The notes under the pieces were generated by a model, which did not search any database, was not told the origin of the DNA, and worked only from the letters and a program-made list of their open reading frames with translations. From positions 1 through 33,420 of the forward strand of contig NZ_PQIG01000117.1 of the NCBI RefSeq assembly GCF_012349115.1: a DNA stretch of 33,420 nucleotides, given 5' to 3'. The stretch is from Rhizobium ruizarguesonis. GTDB lineage: Bacteria > Pseudomonadota > Alphaproteobacteria > Rhizobiales > Rhizobiaceae. The translations under genes and the position numbers were made by a program. Shown here in pieces: positions 7,104 through 15,660 of this stretch (position 1 is its first letter; each line of letters begins with the position of its first letter).

Positions 7104-9758
7104 TTATTCGCCTCTCAACTTCTCGGTGACGTGTACCCGGCTGCGCATCGCCTCGCTCGTCGCGGCCAGGAGAGCAGCGCTGGTTGCGGTGATGACGAGG
7201 GCAGCGAGATAGCCCCAAGGCGACGAAAGCGCCTCGGGTGGCGGGTCAAATACCCCGGTCAGCAGCTTGACGAGCACATAGGCTATGAGCACTCCGGTCA
7301 AGAGGCCGAGAAACATGCCGCCGCCGACCACCAATGCAGCCTCGCTCCAAACAAAGGCGCCAAGCTGCCGCGGCTTGGCACCCAGCGCGACGAGGATGGC
7401 GAAGGAGCGTTCACGGTCTGCCAACCCCAGCCCAAGGACCAATCCGCCCGAGGCGGCAAGCATGACCAGCGCGAAGATCAGCTCAAGCCGCGTCAAACCG
7501 GCGAGGTCGATCGCTGTGAGACTCGATCCGATCAAAGCGACGGCATCACCAATCTGGCTCACCTTCAGTCCAGGGAGGCTCGCAGTCGCGCTTTGGGCGG
7601 CCCGAGCGATGCGGGCCGGATCGCCGTTCGATCGGATGAGAACGATCTCGCTTTCCGGGGAACCTGTCTGCTGCGCAATGTAAGTGGCGTTGGCGACCAG
7701 AAACGAATCCTTGGGTGCGGTGGGGAATTCGCGCACCACGCCCACGATGTGGAAGGGCACGGCATGGTATTGGTTATCGGCCGCGTTTTGCAGGCGAATA
7801 TTGATGCCGTCGCCGCGACTGAGCTGATAGTCGTTCACCGTTTCCTGCGATACCAGCACGCCATCGGGCGTTCGCGCGAGATTGGCGAGCGTCGCCAGGG
7901 CGGCACCATTGGCGAAATAGGCGTCGGACATCGGCGTGGCTGTCCCGATGCGCGTCGGATCGATGCCATAGAGATCCTGAAGGTCCGTCCCAACATAAGC
8001 GTATCGGTGTTGCATCGGCTGGACGGCCAGCACGCCCGGCAGCTTGGAAAGACGGTCGAGCGTCCGGGAGGCGGGCTCGGCGGATGTACCCGTGACGGTA
8101 ACGTCGGCGCCGTTGGTGAGCTCGGCATCGACCCGTGCCTGGGCCTCATAAGTCGCGTTGAAAATCGCGGTCGATGCGGCGAAGGCAAAAGCAAGCGCAG
8201 CCAGGCCGATGCCAGCAGTCAGCCGCCGGCCTTGCCGTGCAAATGTCGCAGCCACAACATCCGCGAGACGTCCGGCGACGGGTCGCAAGCCCCTGGCGAT
8301 CACCGGCCGGCCTTGCCGCAACCCGGACCCGACGAGCCGCATGGAAAATAGCGCCAGACCATTCCAGAGCAACACCGGGGCGAGAAAGGCCGTATAGTCG
8401 ACCGCGGTCGCCGCCACGCCCTCCGGCGCGAGAACGACCTGGTATCCGCTCGCTGCCGAACGCCAGTAGAGCGCCGCCGCGAGCGCCAGCAGCACCAGAT
8501 CAAGATAGAAGCGAGCCCAAAGTGGTGCCCGGTCATTGCCGATTGGCCGCCGGGCGGCCGCAATGCTCAAGCTACGGGCGTCGCGCCAGGCAGGGATCAG
8601 GATCGCTGCGAGCGAAAGTGCGATCCCGGCCACCGCCATGGTGCTGAGCAAAGGAAGCGCTGCGCTTCGCAAGAGCGACACCCCGAGGATGAAATTCGCG
8701 GCAAGAGCAGCAAGGAGTATACCGAGGATCGCACCGCCGACACCCGCAAATGCCGCTTCAGCGGCAGCCAGGCGAAGAACTCTATCGACCGTTGCTCCCC
8801 GCAAGCGCAACAATGCCTGGTCGCGGCGGCGCTTGTCCCGTCCAGCCCCTGCTACGGCAAGCGTCAGCAGGATGGCGAGGACGGCGCCAGGGGTGCCGAG
8901 GAATAGGAAAATCAGCCGAGCATAGAGGGCATCCTCACGGACTGCCTCCAAACGGACCGCCAGGTTGTTTGCGAGCAGCGCGGTTCCAGCCACGCGAGCC
9001 TCGAAATTGTGACCGCGCTCGGTCGCCCAGGTGTTCGCAGCGACCGGGTCGAAGGGCAAATCATGATGATCGAGCCTGACGTGGAACTCGGTCCGAATGG
9101 TATCGGGCCGACTGGCGCCTTGCTGGTCGAACACCTGCTGCCACTGAGACATCGGCAACAGCAGAACGTTGTCGGGCGGGGCTTGCGGTGCGGCGCCAGC
9201 CGGGACACCGATCGCCTGAAACATCGCATCGGCGTTCGGCAAATCGACGATACCGGCGATCGTCACGCTGGTATCCGGCGCTTGGTGGTGGTGGATGACG
9301 ACCTGATCCCCGACCCCGACATGCAGGTTGGCGGCAGTCTGCTGCGCTATCAGGACGCCATCGACCGATCCTACGAGCCGTCGAACCTGTGCGGGGAATT
9401 GATCGAAATAGTCCGGTCCGATGCCAAGTACCGTGCCGCCACCCGTGGCCTGCACGGTGCCTCCCGTGTTCGCCTCAAAGCCTGGTACGTCGGCATAGTT
9501 GATCAACTGCAAGCCGGTAACCGAGGCGGCAGAGCGGATCGCTGCCTCGACCGCACTCTGATCCGCCCCCGGAAGCGTCTGGACCTGCCAGTCGACGGGA
9601 ACCTGGGCGACCGACCGAGCCGTCATCTCAGCCGCGCTGTATTGCAAAAACGCACCCAGGCAAGCGATAAAGGCGACTGTCAGCGCCACACCGCCGATGG
9701 TGCCGACAAGGCGACCGGAGCGGGTCCGGATAAGTCCGATCAACCAGTGCCCGTACAT
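7104..9758 (-). CDS. Large ABC transporter permease, FtsX/MacB type
   Basis: The 884-residue protein has the double FtsX layout. It comprises an N-terminal membrane segment (about residues 18-40), a large MacB-like periplasmic domain, a first FtsX membrane block (about 275-400), further helices, a second periplasmic domain (about 540-740), and a terminal FtsX block (about 750-875). That last block contains ERSFAILVALGAKPRQLGAF, the characteristic coupling segment. Such permeases do not necessarily import or export small solutes; they act as mechanotransmitters, lipoprotein extractors or peptide-resistance devices. Its start overlaps the end of the ATPase gene by 19 bases, implying coupled translation. 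Two ATPase genes precede it. Confidence 0.9.
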   Translation of the reverse strand: MYGHWLIGLIRTRSGRLVGTIGGVALTVAFIACLGAFLQYSAAEMTARSVAQVPVDWQVQTLPGADQSAVEAAIRSAASVTGLQLINYADVPGFEANTGGTVQATGGGTVLGIGPDYFDQFPAQVRRLVGSVDGVLIAQQTAANLHVGVGDQVVIHHHQAPDTSVTIAGIVDLPNADAMFQAIGVPAGAAPQAPPDNVLLLPMSQWQQVFDQQGASRPDTIRTEFHVRLDHHDLPFDPVAANTWATERGHNFEARVAGTALLANNLAVRLEAVREDALYARLIFLFLGTPGAVLAILLTLAVAGAGRDKRRRDQALLRLRGATVDRVLRLAAAEAAFAGVGGAILGILLAALAANFILGVSLLRSAALPLLSTMAVAGIALSLAAILIPAWRDARSLSIAAARRPIGNDRAPLWARFYLDLVLLALAAALYWRSAASGYQVVLAPEGVAATAVDYTAFLAPVLLWNGLALFSMRLVGSGLRQGRPVIARGLRPVAGRLADVVAATFARQGRRLTAGIGLAALAFAFAASTAIFNATYEAQARVDAELTNGADVTVTGTSAEPASRTLDRLSKLPGVLAVQPMQHRYAYVGTDLQDLYGIDPTRIGTATPMSDAYFANGAALATLANLARTPDGVLVSQETVNDYQLSRGDGINIRLQNAADNQYHAVPFHIVGVVREFPTAPKDSFLVANATYIAQQTGSPESEIVLIRSNGDPARIARAAQSATASLPGLKVSQIGDAVALIGSSLTAIDLAGLTRLELIFALVMLAASGGLVLGLGLADRERSFAILVALGAKPRQLGAFVWSEAALVVGGGMFLGLLTGVLIAYVLVKLLTGVFDPPPEALSSPWGYLAALVITATSAALLAATSEAMRSRVHVTEKLRGE

Positions 9759-10423
9759 GGGGACCTCTCAACCATGCTTTCCAATTTGCCGTGACGCATC
9801 CACCAGATGCGGCTCATCTTTGCAGCTACGCGCTCATCATGCGTGGCGATGATGATGGCGCTTCCGGTCTGGCGACCCCAGGTGCGAAGTCGATCGACTA
9901 GTATCGCGGCGCCAGCTTGGTCGAGCTGGCCTGTCGGCTCGTCAGCGACAATCAATTCCGGATTGGTCACAATGGCTCGGGCCACCGCGATCCGGTCGGC
10001 CTGGCCCCCGGAGAGTTGCTCGGGAAGCTTCGACGCCAGGGTTTCGATTCCGAAAACGGCAAGCGCTGCCAACGCGCGCGCCTCGGCTTCGGAGCCGTTG
10101 CTGAGAAGGATTGGTAACTCGACGTTCTCGACGGCGGAGAGTGCGGGCATCAGGTTGGCAGATTGGAATACGACGCCGATCCGCTCAGGGCGCAATGTGT
10201 CGGACGACCCAAGCCCGGGCCATTCCAATCGTCCTGAGCTTGGCACGTCCAGTCCCGCGATCAGGTTTAAAAGCGTCGTCTTTCCGCAACCCGAAGGTCC
10301 CATGATCGCGATTGTTTCGCCGGCGTTAATCTTGAAAGAGCAGCCTTGAACGGCCGCCACGACGCCCCGTTCGCGCTGGAAGCTGCGCCACAGGTCCGTA
10401 GCCACTGCCAAGGTCTTAGTCAT
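9740..10423 (-). CDS. ABC transporter ATP-binding protein (LolD/MacB type), second of two
   Basis: The 227-residue ATPase has Walker A (GPSGCGKTT), a Q-loop region, signature LSGGQ followed by ADRIAVARAI, Walker B (LIVADEPTG) and the H-loop (ATHDERV). It is of the MacB/LolD class that serves FtsX-type permeases. The ATG at 10423 is preferred to 10438 because GGAGG lies eight bases upstream. It overlaps the stop of the preceding ATPase gene (ATGACTAA), indicating translational coupling. All catalytic motifs are intact. It probably pairs with the other ATPase as a heterodimer, or the two serve alternate states of the same permease. Confidence 0.9.
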   Translation of the reverse strand: MTKTLAVATDLWRSFQRERGVVAAVQGCSFKINAGETIAIMGPSGCGKTTLLNLIAGLDVPSSGRLEWPGLGSSDTLRPERIGVVFQSANLMPALSAVENVELPILLSNGSEAEARALAALAVFGIETLASKLPEQLSGGQADRIAVARAIVTNPELIVADEPTGQLDQAGAAILVDRLRTWGRQTGSAIIIATHDERVAAKMSRIWWMRHGKLESMVERSPCTGTG

Positions 10424-11078
10424 GCACGATGCCTCCATCCCGGATATCGATAATGCGGTCGGCCCGTGCGGCTAGCGGACGGCTGTGCGTCACGACCAGG
10501 ACGGCAGCGCCGCTCCGGCAGTTTTCGATGAGGCGATCGATGACAAGCTGCTCGGTTCCCGCATCAACCTCGGCGGTCGGCTCATCGCACAGCAGGATTG
10601 ACGGCTTTGCTGCGAGCGCCACGGCCAGGCCAGCGCGCGCTGCCTCGCCGCCTGAAAGGTGAGCTGGTAAGACACCGGCGAGGTCGTCAAGGCCGAGGCT
10701 CCCGAGAAGGCCGTCGATTGCGTCCGGTGCGCCGCGGCCGGAAATCTCCATCTGGAGACGGATGTTGGCCCGCACCGTCAGATGATCGAACAGATTGCCG
10801 GACTGCATGAGCATGCCGAAATGACGAGCCCTAAGCCGAGCCCGCTCTGGTTCGGGGCGTCGGGTCATGCGCTCGCCCATGACCGACACCATCCCGCCAT
10901 CCGGTTCATCGATCCCGGAAAGACAGGCAAGTAGCGTCGATTTCCCGCTCCCAGAGGGGCCCCGCAAGGCGGTAAATTCCCCTGTATTGAGGGTGAGGAC
11001 AACCCCACGTAAAGCCACGACTTCTTCGTCGCCGGCGTGAAAGAAGCGGTAAAGTTCGGTCGCCTCAAGTGCGAACAT
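10416..11078 (-). CDS. ABC transporter ATP-binding protein (LolD/MacB type), first of two
   Basis: The 220-residue ATPase carries Walker A (GPSGSGKST), signature LSGGEAARAGLAVAL, Walker B (ILLCDEPTA) and the H-loop region (VVTHSRPLA). The signature is slightly unusual: QR after LSGG is replaced by EA. It starts at 11078 with GGAGGTGA just upstream, four bases after the stop of the periplasmic protein gene, and overlaps the next ATPase by eight bases. This gives a tightly packed operon of periplasmic protein, ATPase, ATPase and permease. The presence of two distinct ATPases for a single permease gene suggests an asymmetric nucleotide-binding pair. Confidence 0.9.
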   Translation of the reverse strand: MFALEATELYRFFHAGDEEVVALRGVVLTLNTGEFTALRGPSGSGKSTLLACLSGIDEPDGGMVSVMGERMTRRPEPERARLRARHFGMLMQSGNLFDHLTVRANIRLQMEISGRGAPDAIDGLLGSLGLDDLAGVLPAHLSGGEAARAGLAVALAAKPSILLCDEPTAEVDAGTEQLVIDRLIENCRSGAAVLVVTHSRPLAARADRIIDIRDGGIVHD

Positions 11079-11082
11079 GAAC

Positions 11083-11655
11083 TCACCTCCACAGCAAGGA
11101 GTTGGAGATCAGCTGCCATTGGTCGACGTTATCCGCGCCGGCCGGAGCGGCAAGGTCGAGGGTGACCGTCTTGCCATTATTGAACAGGATAAAGCGCTCG
11201 TGTTCGAGCCTGATCTGCTTGTTCGTGACCGGGTTTGGCGCGGAATTCGACTGGTAGCTGATGCGGATAGCCGGTCCGGCCGCGAGCTTCACATCCTTGA
11301 CCTCGGTGACTTTGACGGCGTGTGCGGCTGCCTTGAGGTCCATGATCTCGTGAGCCTTGGCTGAAGAAGCCGTTGGAGCAGCACTCGCGGTACCGAGGGT
11401 GGCGTCTATCTGATCGTATTTATCGAAGAACCGAACGCCATGGTCGATCGCGGTCCGTGACCAGCCCTCGGGCACCTTTAGATCGAATCCGTCAGGAGAG
11501 TTGTAGGTAACGAAGACCTGATTGTCCGGAATGTCACCCGGTGGGTTCGTCTCGGGCGCAACAAGTTTCTCCTGGGCCAAAGCGGGAGAAAATGCACCGG
11601 ACGACAGCATGAGCAGCACGGCTAGTGCGATGGATATCCGATGGCGGACGATCAT
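11083..11655 (-). CDS. Exported protein, first gene of the FtsX-type ABC operon
   Basis: The 190-residue protein begins with a signal peptide (ISIALAVLLMLSSGAFSPAL, cleavage near ALAQ). Its mature part begins EKLVAPETNPPGD and contains a beta-rich domain (VFVTYNSPDGFDLKVPEGWS) resembling PsbP/lipoprotein-like folds that start with a YTSPDGF-type motif. The ATG at 11655 is chosen because GGAGCG lies seven bases upstream and the signal peptide begins there. It is the first gene of the ABC operon and faces the two-component system across a 134-base divergent promoter region. It could be the periplasmic ligand sensor or chaperone of the ABC complex. No precise family name could be given. Confidence 0.75.
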   Translation of the reverse strand: MIVRHRISIALAVLLMLSSGAFSPALAQEKLVAPETNPPGDIPDNQVFVTYNSPDGFDLKVPEGWSRTAIDHGVRFFDKYDQIDATLGTASAAPTASSAKAHEIMDLKAAAHAVKVTEVKDVKLAAGPAIRISYQSNSAPNPVTNKQIRLEHERFILFNNGKTVTLDLAAPAGADNVDQWQLISNSLLWR

Positions 11656-11789
11656 GATTAACGCTCCTCTGCGGACTAGAGAAGGCATGGAACGCCAGCA
11701 GAATTAGGAGGGTCTTAGATGATCTGCCGCAATGCAGCCGGCCTGCACCAGAATCTTTGCAGGTGTGCGCGTTTAGGCTACTTTGAAGC
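11656..11789. promoter_or_regulatory. Divergent promoter region between the ABC operon and the two-component system
   Basis: These 134 bases separate divergently oriented operons, so promoters for both must lie here. A response regulator encoded next door commonly binds such regions. No clear direct repeat pair was recognised by eye. Confidence 0.5.
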
Positions 11790-12446
11790 ATGCGTGTTCT
11801 TGTGATCGAAGATGACGTCATGCTCGGTCGGGCCCTCGTGCAAGCGCTCGATGATGCCGGCATGTCGGTAGACTGGGTACGTGACGGGCAACTCGGGGAC
11901 GAGGCCGTCGCCGTTGGCGGGCATGGTCTTGTGTTGCTCGACCTCGGCTTGCCCGGCCGTTCGGGCCTGGAAATCCTGCGTTCGCTGCGGACGGCCGGCG
12001 ACAAGAGGCCAATCCTGGTGATCACCGCCCGTGACGAACTCGATGATCGCGTCGCGGGGCTCGACCTCGGGGCCGACGACTATCTGGTGAAGCCATTCGA
12101 GGTCAAGGAACTGCTCGCACGCATGCGCGCGGTCCTGCGCCGGCACGGCGGTCACGCGGTTTCGATCCTCTGCACGAGCGAGATTGAGCTCGATCTATCG
12201 AGTCATCAGGTGAAATATCGCGGGTGCACCGAGGTGTTGCCAGCGCGCGAATTTGCCTTGGTTCAGGCATTGCTGGATCGTCCCGGAACCATTCTCTCGC
12301 GCAGTCAGCTCGAGGAAAGGCTCTATGGTTGGGGTGATGAGGTGGAAAGCAACGCGATCGACGTGCTCATCCATTACGTGCGGCGCAAGTTTGACAAGGA
12401 TATCATACGCAACGTCCGAGGAGCTGGCTGGATGGTTGCCAAGTGA
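11790..12446 (+). CDS. OmpR/PhoB-family response regulator
   Basis: The 218-residue protein has a receiver domain (residues 1-115) with acidic pocket Asp8/Asp9, phosphoacceptor Asp51 in LVLLDLGLPG, and Lys in DDYLVKPFE near 102. A C-terminal winged-helix domain follows (about 130-218; LPAREFALVQALLDRPGTIL, then SNAIDVLIHYVRRKFD). This is the PmrA/QseB/TctD-like subclass. Its stop overlaps the GTG start of the kinase gene (GTGA), so the two are translated together. It probably controls the divergent ABC operon. Confidence 0.95.
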   Translation: MRVLVIEDDVMLGRALVQALDDAGMSVDWVRDGQLGDEAVAVGGHGLVLLDLGLPGRSGLEILRSLRTAGDKRPILVITARDELDDRVAGLDLGADDYLVKPFEVKELLARMRAVLRRHGGHAVSILCTSEIELDLSSHQVKYRGCTEVLPAREFALVQALLDRPGTILSRSQLEERLYGWGDEVESNAIDVLIHYVRRKFDKDIIRNVRGAGWMVAK

Positions 12447-13774
12447 AAGGCACGATTTCGATCCGACGCACGGCTTTCATATGGCTCGCAGGGTTAATGG
12501 CGACCATCGGCGTTTTCGCGGCGATAACATCGTACTTCCTCGTCAGGAACGAGGCATCCGATTTCCTCGACAATCAGCTGCGGCAGATCGCACTCTATGT
12601 CGGAGACGCGCCTCCCGCGCCAGCGGGTGGCCCGGTTGGAGATGTGCCGCACGATCCCGAGGACGACTTCGTCATCCAGGTCTGGGATGTAGCCGGCAAG
12701 CCGTCGCGACTTTCGCACCCCGCCGTTGATATCCCTCAGCAACGGTCCACGGGGTTCGCCGACATTTCGACCGGCAGCGACAAGTGGCGTGTCTATACGC
12801 TGATCGCGCCATATCGAACGGTTCAGGTTTCCCAGGATATGAGCGTCCGGCAGGAGCTGGCGGCCAGTGCAGCGTTCCAGGCTGCGCTCCCGATCATCGT
12901 TTTGATTCCATTGTCATTGCTAACATTGAGCTGGATCATCGATCGGATCATGGCCCGGCTCAATCGTCTGGCCGTCACAGTGGCCTCCCGAGACGCCAGG
13001 GCAGACGACCCTGTTCCGACTGACGACGTGCCTGCCGAAGTCGTTCCCTTCGTGAGCTCGATCAATCTTCTACTCGCGCGGCTCCGCGCATTGCTGGAGC
13101 GCCAGCGGCGGTTTACCTCAGATGCAGCCCATGAATTGCGCACACCACTTTCGGCGCTGCAAATTCAGATCGACAACCTTCGGCACGACGACCGGGATGG
13201 CCGATTTTCCCAGCGCTTGACCGAACTCGAAGCCGGAATTAGTAGGGCAACCAGCCTCGTAAGCAAGCTCTTGCGCCTCGCGCGCTACGACGCCAACGAG
13301 ACCGCGCCCGCGCCGCAGCCGATCGACCTCGTTCAGCTTGCCCTCGACACTGTTGCGCGCCTGACCCCGCTCGCGGAGAGCCGCCAGATTGACCTGGGCA
13401 TCACGCGCCGAGACGGCGCTATCACGATTGGCGCGCTGGCCGATTTCGAAATCATCCTCGACAATCTGGTCGAGAACGCCGTTCGGTACACGCCGCCTGG
13501 GGGGATGGTCGACGTCGCGGTGGTTGCCGCCGGGCAAGAAGCACGGATCGAAATCCGCGACACCGGCCCCGGCATCGCGGACGAAGAGATGCCACGCGTC
13601 TTTGAACGGTTCTTCAGGGCCGGGCCTCAGGATAGCGAGGGGAGCGGCTTGGGGCTGGCGATCGCAAAGGCGGCAGCCGAAAGACAAGGAGCGCGCCTCG
13701 CACTTGCCATGCGCGAGGACGGGCCCGGCCTTGTTGCATGCCTCATTGTACGAATGGCCTCAATGAAGGCCTAG
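12443..13774 (+). CDS. Sensor histidine kinase (QseC/TctE-like)
   Basis: The 443-residue kinase has a first membrane helix (about residues 12-34) and a periplasmic sensor of about 110 residues. A second helix (about 147-170) and a HAMP linker follow. The HisKA domain has phosphoacceptor His230 (AAHELRTPLSAL). The ATPase domain has an N box (ILDNLVENAVRYTPPGG), G1 (DTGPGI) and G2 (GSGLGLAIAK). The start is GTG at 12443, overlapping the response regulator stop. The sensor domain is short and Pro/Asp rich. The signal could be cationic peptides or envelope stress, as for relatives that control FtsX-type ABC systems, but this is inference from context. Confidence 0.95.
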   Translation: MKGTISIRRTAFIWLAGLMATIGVFAAITSYFLVRNEASDFLDNQLRQIALYVGDAPPAPAGGPVGDVPHDPEDDFVIQVWDVAGKPSRLSHPAVDIPQQRSTGFADISTGSDKWRVYTLIAPYRTVQVSQDMSVRQELAASAAFQAALPIIVLIPLSLLTLSWIIDRIMARLNRLAVTVASRDARADDPVPTDDVPAEVVPFVSSINLLLARLRALLERQRRFTSDAAHELRTPLSALQIQIDNLRHDDRDGRFSQRLTELEAGISRATSLVSKLLRLARYDANETAPAPQPIDLVQLALDTVARLTPLAESRQIDLGITRRDGAITIGALADFEIILDNLVENAVRYTPPGGMVDVAVVAAGQEARIEIRDTGPGIADEEMPRVFERFFRAGPQDSEGSGLGLAIAKAAAERQGARLALAMREDGPGLVACLIVRMASMKA

Positions 13775-14041
13775 GTGTTTGATGCCAGCGTCATCGCCAA
13801 TGGACAAGCAGTCGTTTCCGATCAAGTCAAAATTACCCAGCACCGAGATGGAGGCATTCTCTCGCAAATCATGGTCGAAAACGGCGACGAGGCGAAGAAG
13901 GGAGACATCCTATTGCGTCTCGATGAAGCGCAGCCGGGAATGCCCGTCGAGGTTTTCGTCAAGACAGAAGAGCGTACGCCGCTGTCCTTTCTCGTCAAGC
14001 CGTTTACAGACCGGGTCATGCGCATATTCCGCCAAGAGTAA
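13775..14041 (+). pseudogene. HlyD-family membrane fusion protein remnant with internal deletion
   Basis: The short frame (88 codons from a GTG directly after the kinase stop) joins two ends of a type I secretion adaptor. Residues 3-51 match the first lipoyl half of HlyD/PrtE proteins (ASVIANGQAVV, QHRDGGILSQIMVENGDE, GDILLRLDE). Residues 54-88 match the extreme C-terminus (PGMPVEVFVKTEERTPLSF, LVKPFTDRVMRIFR). The roughly 300 residues between, including the coiled coil, are missing, with the junction near 13922-13935 still in frame. The N-terminal membrane anchor is also absent. No ABC exporter partner lies nearby. It is almost certainly a non-functional relic. Confidence 0.8.
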
Positions 14042-14233
14042 TGTCCGCATTGCGAGATGAATCAGGGCTTCCTTGACCGGAATGAGGAAATGCAGCGCGC
14101 GGTGGCGTGAGAGCGAGAAGGCTCGGAGGTTTGCGCCACACTGTTTCCATTTCATAGGGATTGGTGAAGTTACTGTCACACGAGCGGAATATCGGGGTGC
14201 TAGCGTCGGCATCGCTGTTCAAAAGGAGTTACC

Positions 14234-14935
14234 ATGCGCAATCTAGCCCTGTCGCTCGCCCTCGTCATCGGCCTTGCTTCTTCCGTTTTAGCAGAAGATG
14301 CCAAGCCATTTTCCGATGCCAAGGAAATCGACCTCGTTTCGCTGTTGCCGACACCGCCCGCCAATAATTCGCCGCAGATGCAGGCCGAACTCGCTGAAAT
14401 ACTAACGATCCAGGTTACCCGCACACCTGAGATGGCCGCACGTGCCGTCGCCGATGCGGATGAAGATGTCTGGCGCTTCGCCGATGTGATCGACAATCCC
14501 AAGTTCACCAAGGAAAACCTGCCGAAGTTCGCCGCCTTCTTCGACCGCGTCGTCGCCACAGAAGGCGCTGTTGTCGATCCGGCCAAAGATTTCTGGAAGC
14601 GTCCGCGGCCTCACCTCTACAGCGACCTGGTCAAGCCGATTGTCCCCCTCTCGAAGTCGGGTGCTTATCCGTCGGGTCACACCACCGTCGGCACGCTGAT
14701 GGGCATCGTCCTTTCCAACATGGTGCCGGAGAAAAGGACCGAGCTGATGGCACGCGCGTGGGAATATGGTCATAACCGTATTGTCGGCGGCATTCACTAT
14801 GCTTCGGACGTCGAGGCTGGCCGCATCGCCGGCACCGTCATTGCCGAAACGATCCGCACCCATGACGACTACAAAGCTGAATTTGAAGCCGCCAAAGAGG
14901 AACTTCGATCCGTCCTTGGTCTGCCCCACGTCTGA
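14234..14935 (+). CDS. Class A non-specific acid phosphatase (PAP2 superfamily), exported
   Basis: The 233-residue protein has a signal peptide (LALSLALVIGLASSVLA). All three PAP2/class A phosphatase motifs are present: KxxxxxxRPRP as KDFWKRPRPHL, PSGH as GAYPSGHTTVG, and the third motif as HNRIVGGIHYASDVEAG with catalytic His. Length and layout fit periplasmic PhoN/PhoC-like enzymes that hydrolyse a broad range of phosphomonoesters. The ATG has AAGGAG seven bases upstream, and a hairpin terminator follows the stop. It probably releases phosphate outside the cytoplasm. It is intact, unlike the PAP2 gene at 4459-5009. Confidence 0.9.
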   Translation: MRNLALSLALVIGLASSVLAEDAKPFSDAKEIDLVSLLPTPPANNSPQMQAELAEILTIQVTRTPEMAARAVADADEDVWRFADVIDNPKFTKENLPKFAAFFDRVVATEGAVVDPAKDFWKRPRPHLYSDLVKPIVPLSKSGAYPSGHTTVGTLMGIVLSNMVPEKRTELMARAWEYGHNRIVGGIHYASDVEAGRIAGTVIAETIRTHDDYKAEFEAAKEELRSVLGLPHV

Positions 14936-14958
14936 GCCGATTGACCAAACATCCATTT

Positions 14959-14986
14959 GAACCGCCGGCGAGAAATCCGGCGGTTC
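14959..14986 (+). terminator. Hairpin terminator after the acid phosphatase gene
   Basis: Perfect ten-base arms, GAACCGCCGG and CCGGCGGTTC, flank an eight-base loop 23 bases after the phosphatase stop. The following T-tract is short (TATGCTTTC), so it may act with low efficiency or as a bidirectional hairpin. Confidence 0.6.
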
Positions 14987-15181
14987 TATGCTTTCAGGCA
15001 TGGTCGCCCTTGGATGACCTCGCGTTAGAGTTTACTGCCTTCAATTAACGTTTCCGGCAATTTATGCCGAACGGCGGCTAGACCCCGCGGAGGTTACCTT
15101 TGGTGGCTTCAGCGCAGTCGTCGTTGAGTACCTAACGACTTGATACATTTCAGTCGCTGCCGACCATTGTCGCCATCCCTC

Positions 15182-15254
15182 GCCTTGAAGGGAATCGAAC
15201 CATCGGCCTCGGAGTGCATCGCGTGGAATTTTAGTACGTTAGACGCGTCAAGGC
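15182..15254 (-). repeat. tRNA-like element, copy 2, with closed acceptor-like stem
   Basis: Read on the minus strand, this 73-base element begins GCCTTGA and ends TCAAGGC, a perfect seven-pair acceptor-like stem at tRNA length. A T-loop-like GGTTCGATTCCC sits at the expected place. The D arm and anticodon arm are not convincing and no CCA follows, so it is not called as a functional tRNA. It shares the core GCCTTGA-N3-GA-N-TCGAAC-N3-CGG with the elements at 1044 and 33190. It may be a degenerate tRNA or a tRNA-derived repeat. Confidence 0.45.
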
Positions 15255-15643
15255 ACGCTCGCTGTCCCCGCCCCTTCGTTAGATGACCAAAAAAGCACCA
15301 GTCTGGTATTGGTGCAGCGTACTCCAAGCCGGGAGAAGTACGCGCATCTGTATCGCGCTGAGCCGTTCAAGAGCCGCTCAGTGGAACTCTTTCTGCTATA
15401 ACGCCTGAGGCCATCGCGAACCCGGCTCGTCAGTGGATCAAGGTAGCTCAGCCGGACGCCGTTTATTGGAGGCGATCCAACGGACGTCCTTATTCGACAA
15501 GCCCCCCGCGTGTTCTTGTAGTCCATTGGAGAGGTGCTGAGCCAGCCGAAGGTGTTCTTGGGGGCGAGTTCGACGCGCTTTCGATAGGGCATGCTGCTGA
15601 CCTGGGAGAGCCACAACGTCCGCTTTTCGGTGGGGTGTTTCAT
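15248..15643 (-). pseudogene. Unrecognised ORF downstream of the TIM-barrel gene, probably truncated
   Basis: A frame of 131 codons starts at ATG 15643 with GAGGA eight bases upstream, 17 bases after the stop of the TIM-barrel gene. The first 47 residues look like genuine coding sequence (WLSQVSSMPYRKRVELAPKN and NTFGWLSTSPMDYKNTRG). The rest is Arg/Ser-rich and runs into the tRNA-like element, so the gene appears cut at about 15505 and fused to non-coding DNA. No family was recognised. It was probably the last gene of the hydroxyquinol operon before truncation. Confidence that something was encoded here is moderate. Confidence 0.35.
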
Positions 15644-15660
15644 CGTGTTTTCCTCGGACG

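Noticed and set aside
7023..8351. Plus-strand open frame of 442 codons
   Set aside because: Antisense to the FtsX permease, whose protein has clear membrane helices and motifs; the plus frame is low in hydrophobics and rich in Arg, Gly and His.
14170..14185. Possible Pho box upstream of the acid phosphatase
   Set aside because: Only one CTGTCAC half-site is present; the second half at 11-base spacing does not match.
15182..15254. Functional tRNA gene
   Set aside because: The closing stem and T-loop are tRNA-like, but the D and anticodon arms do not form and there is no CCA; it is kept only as a tRNA-like repeat.
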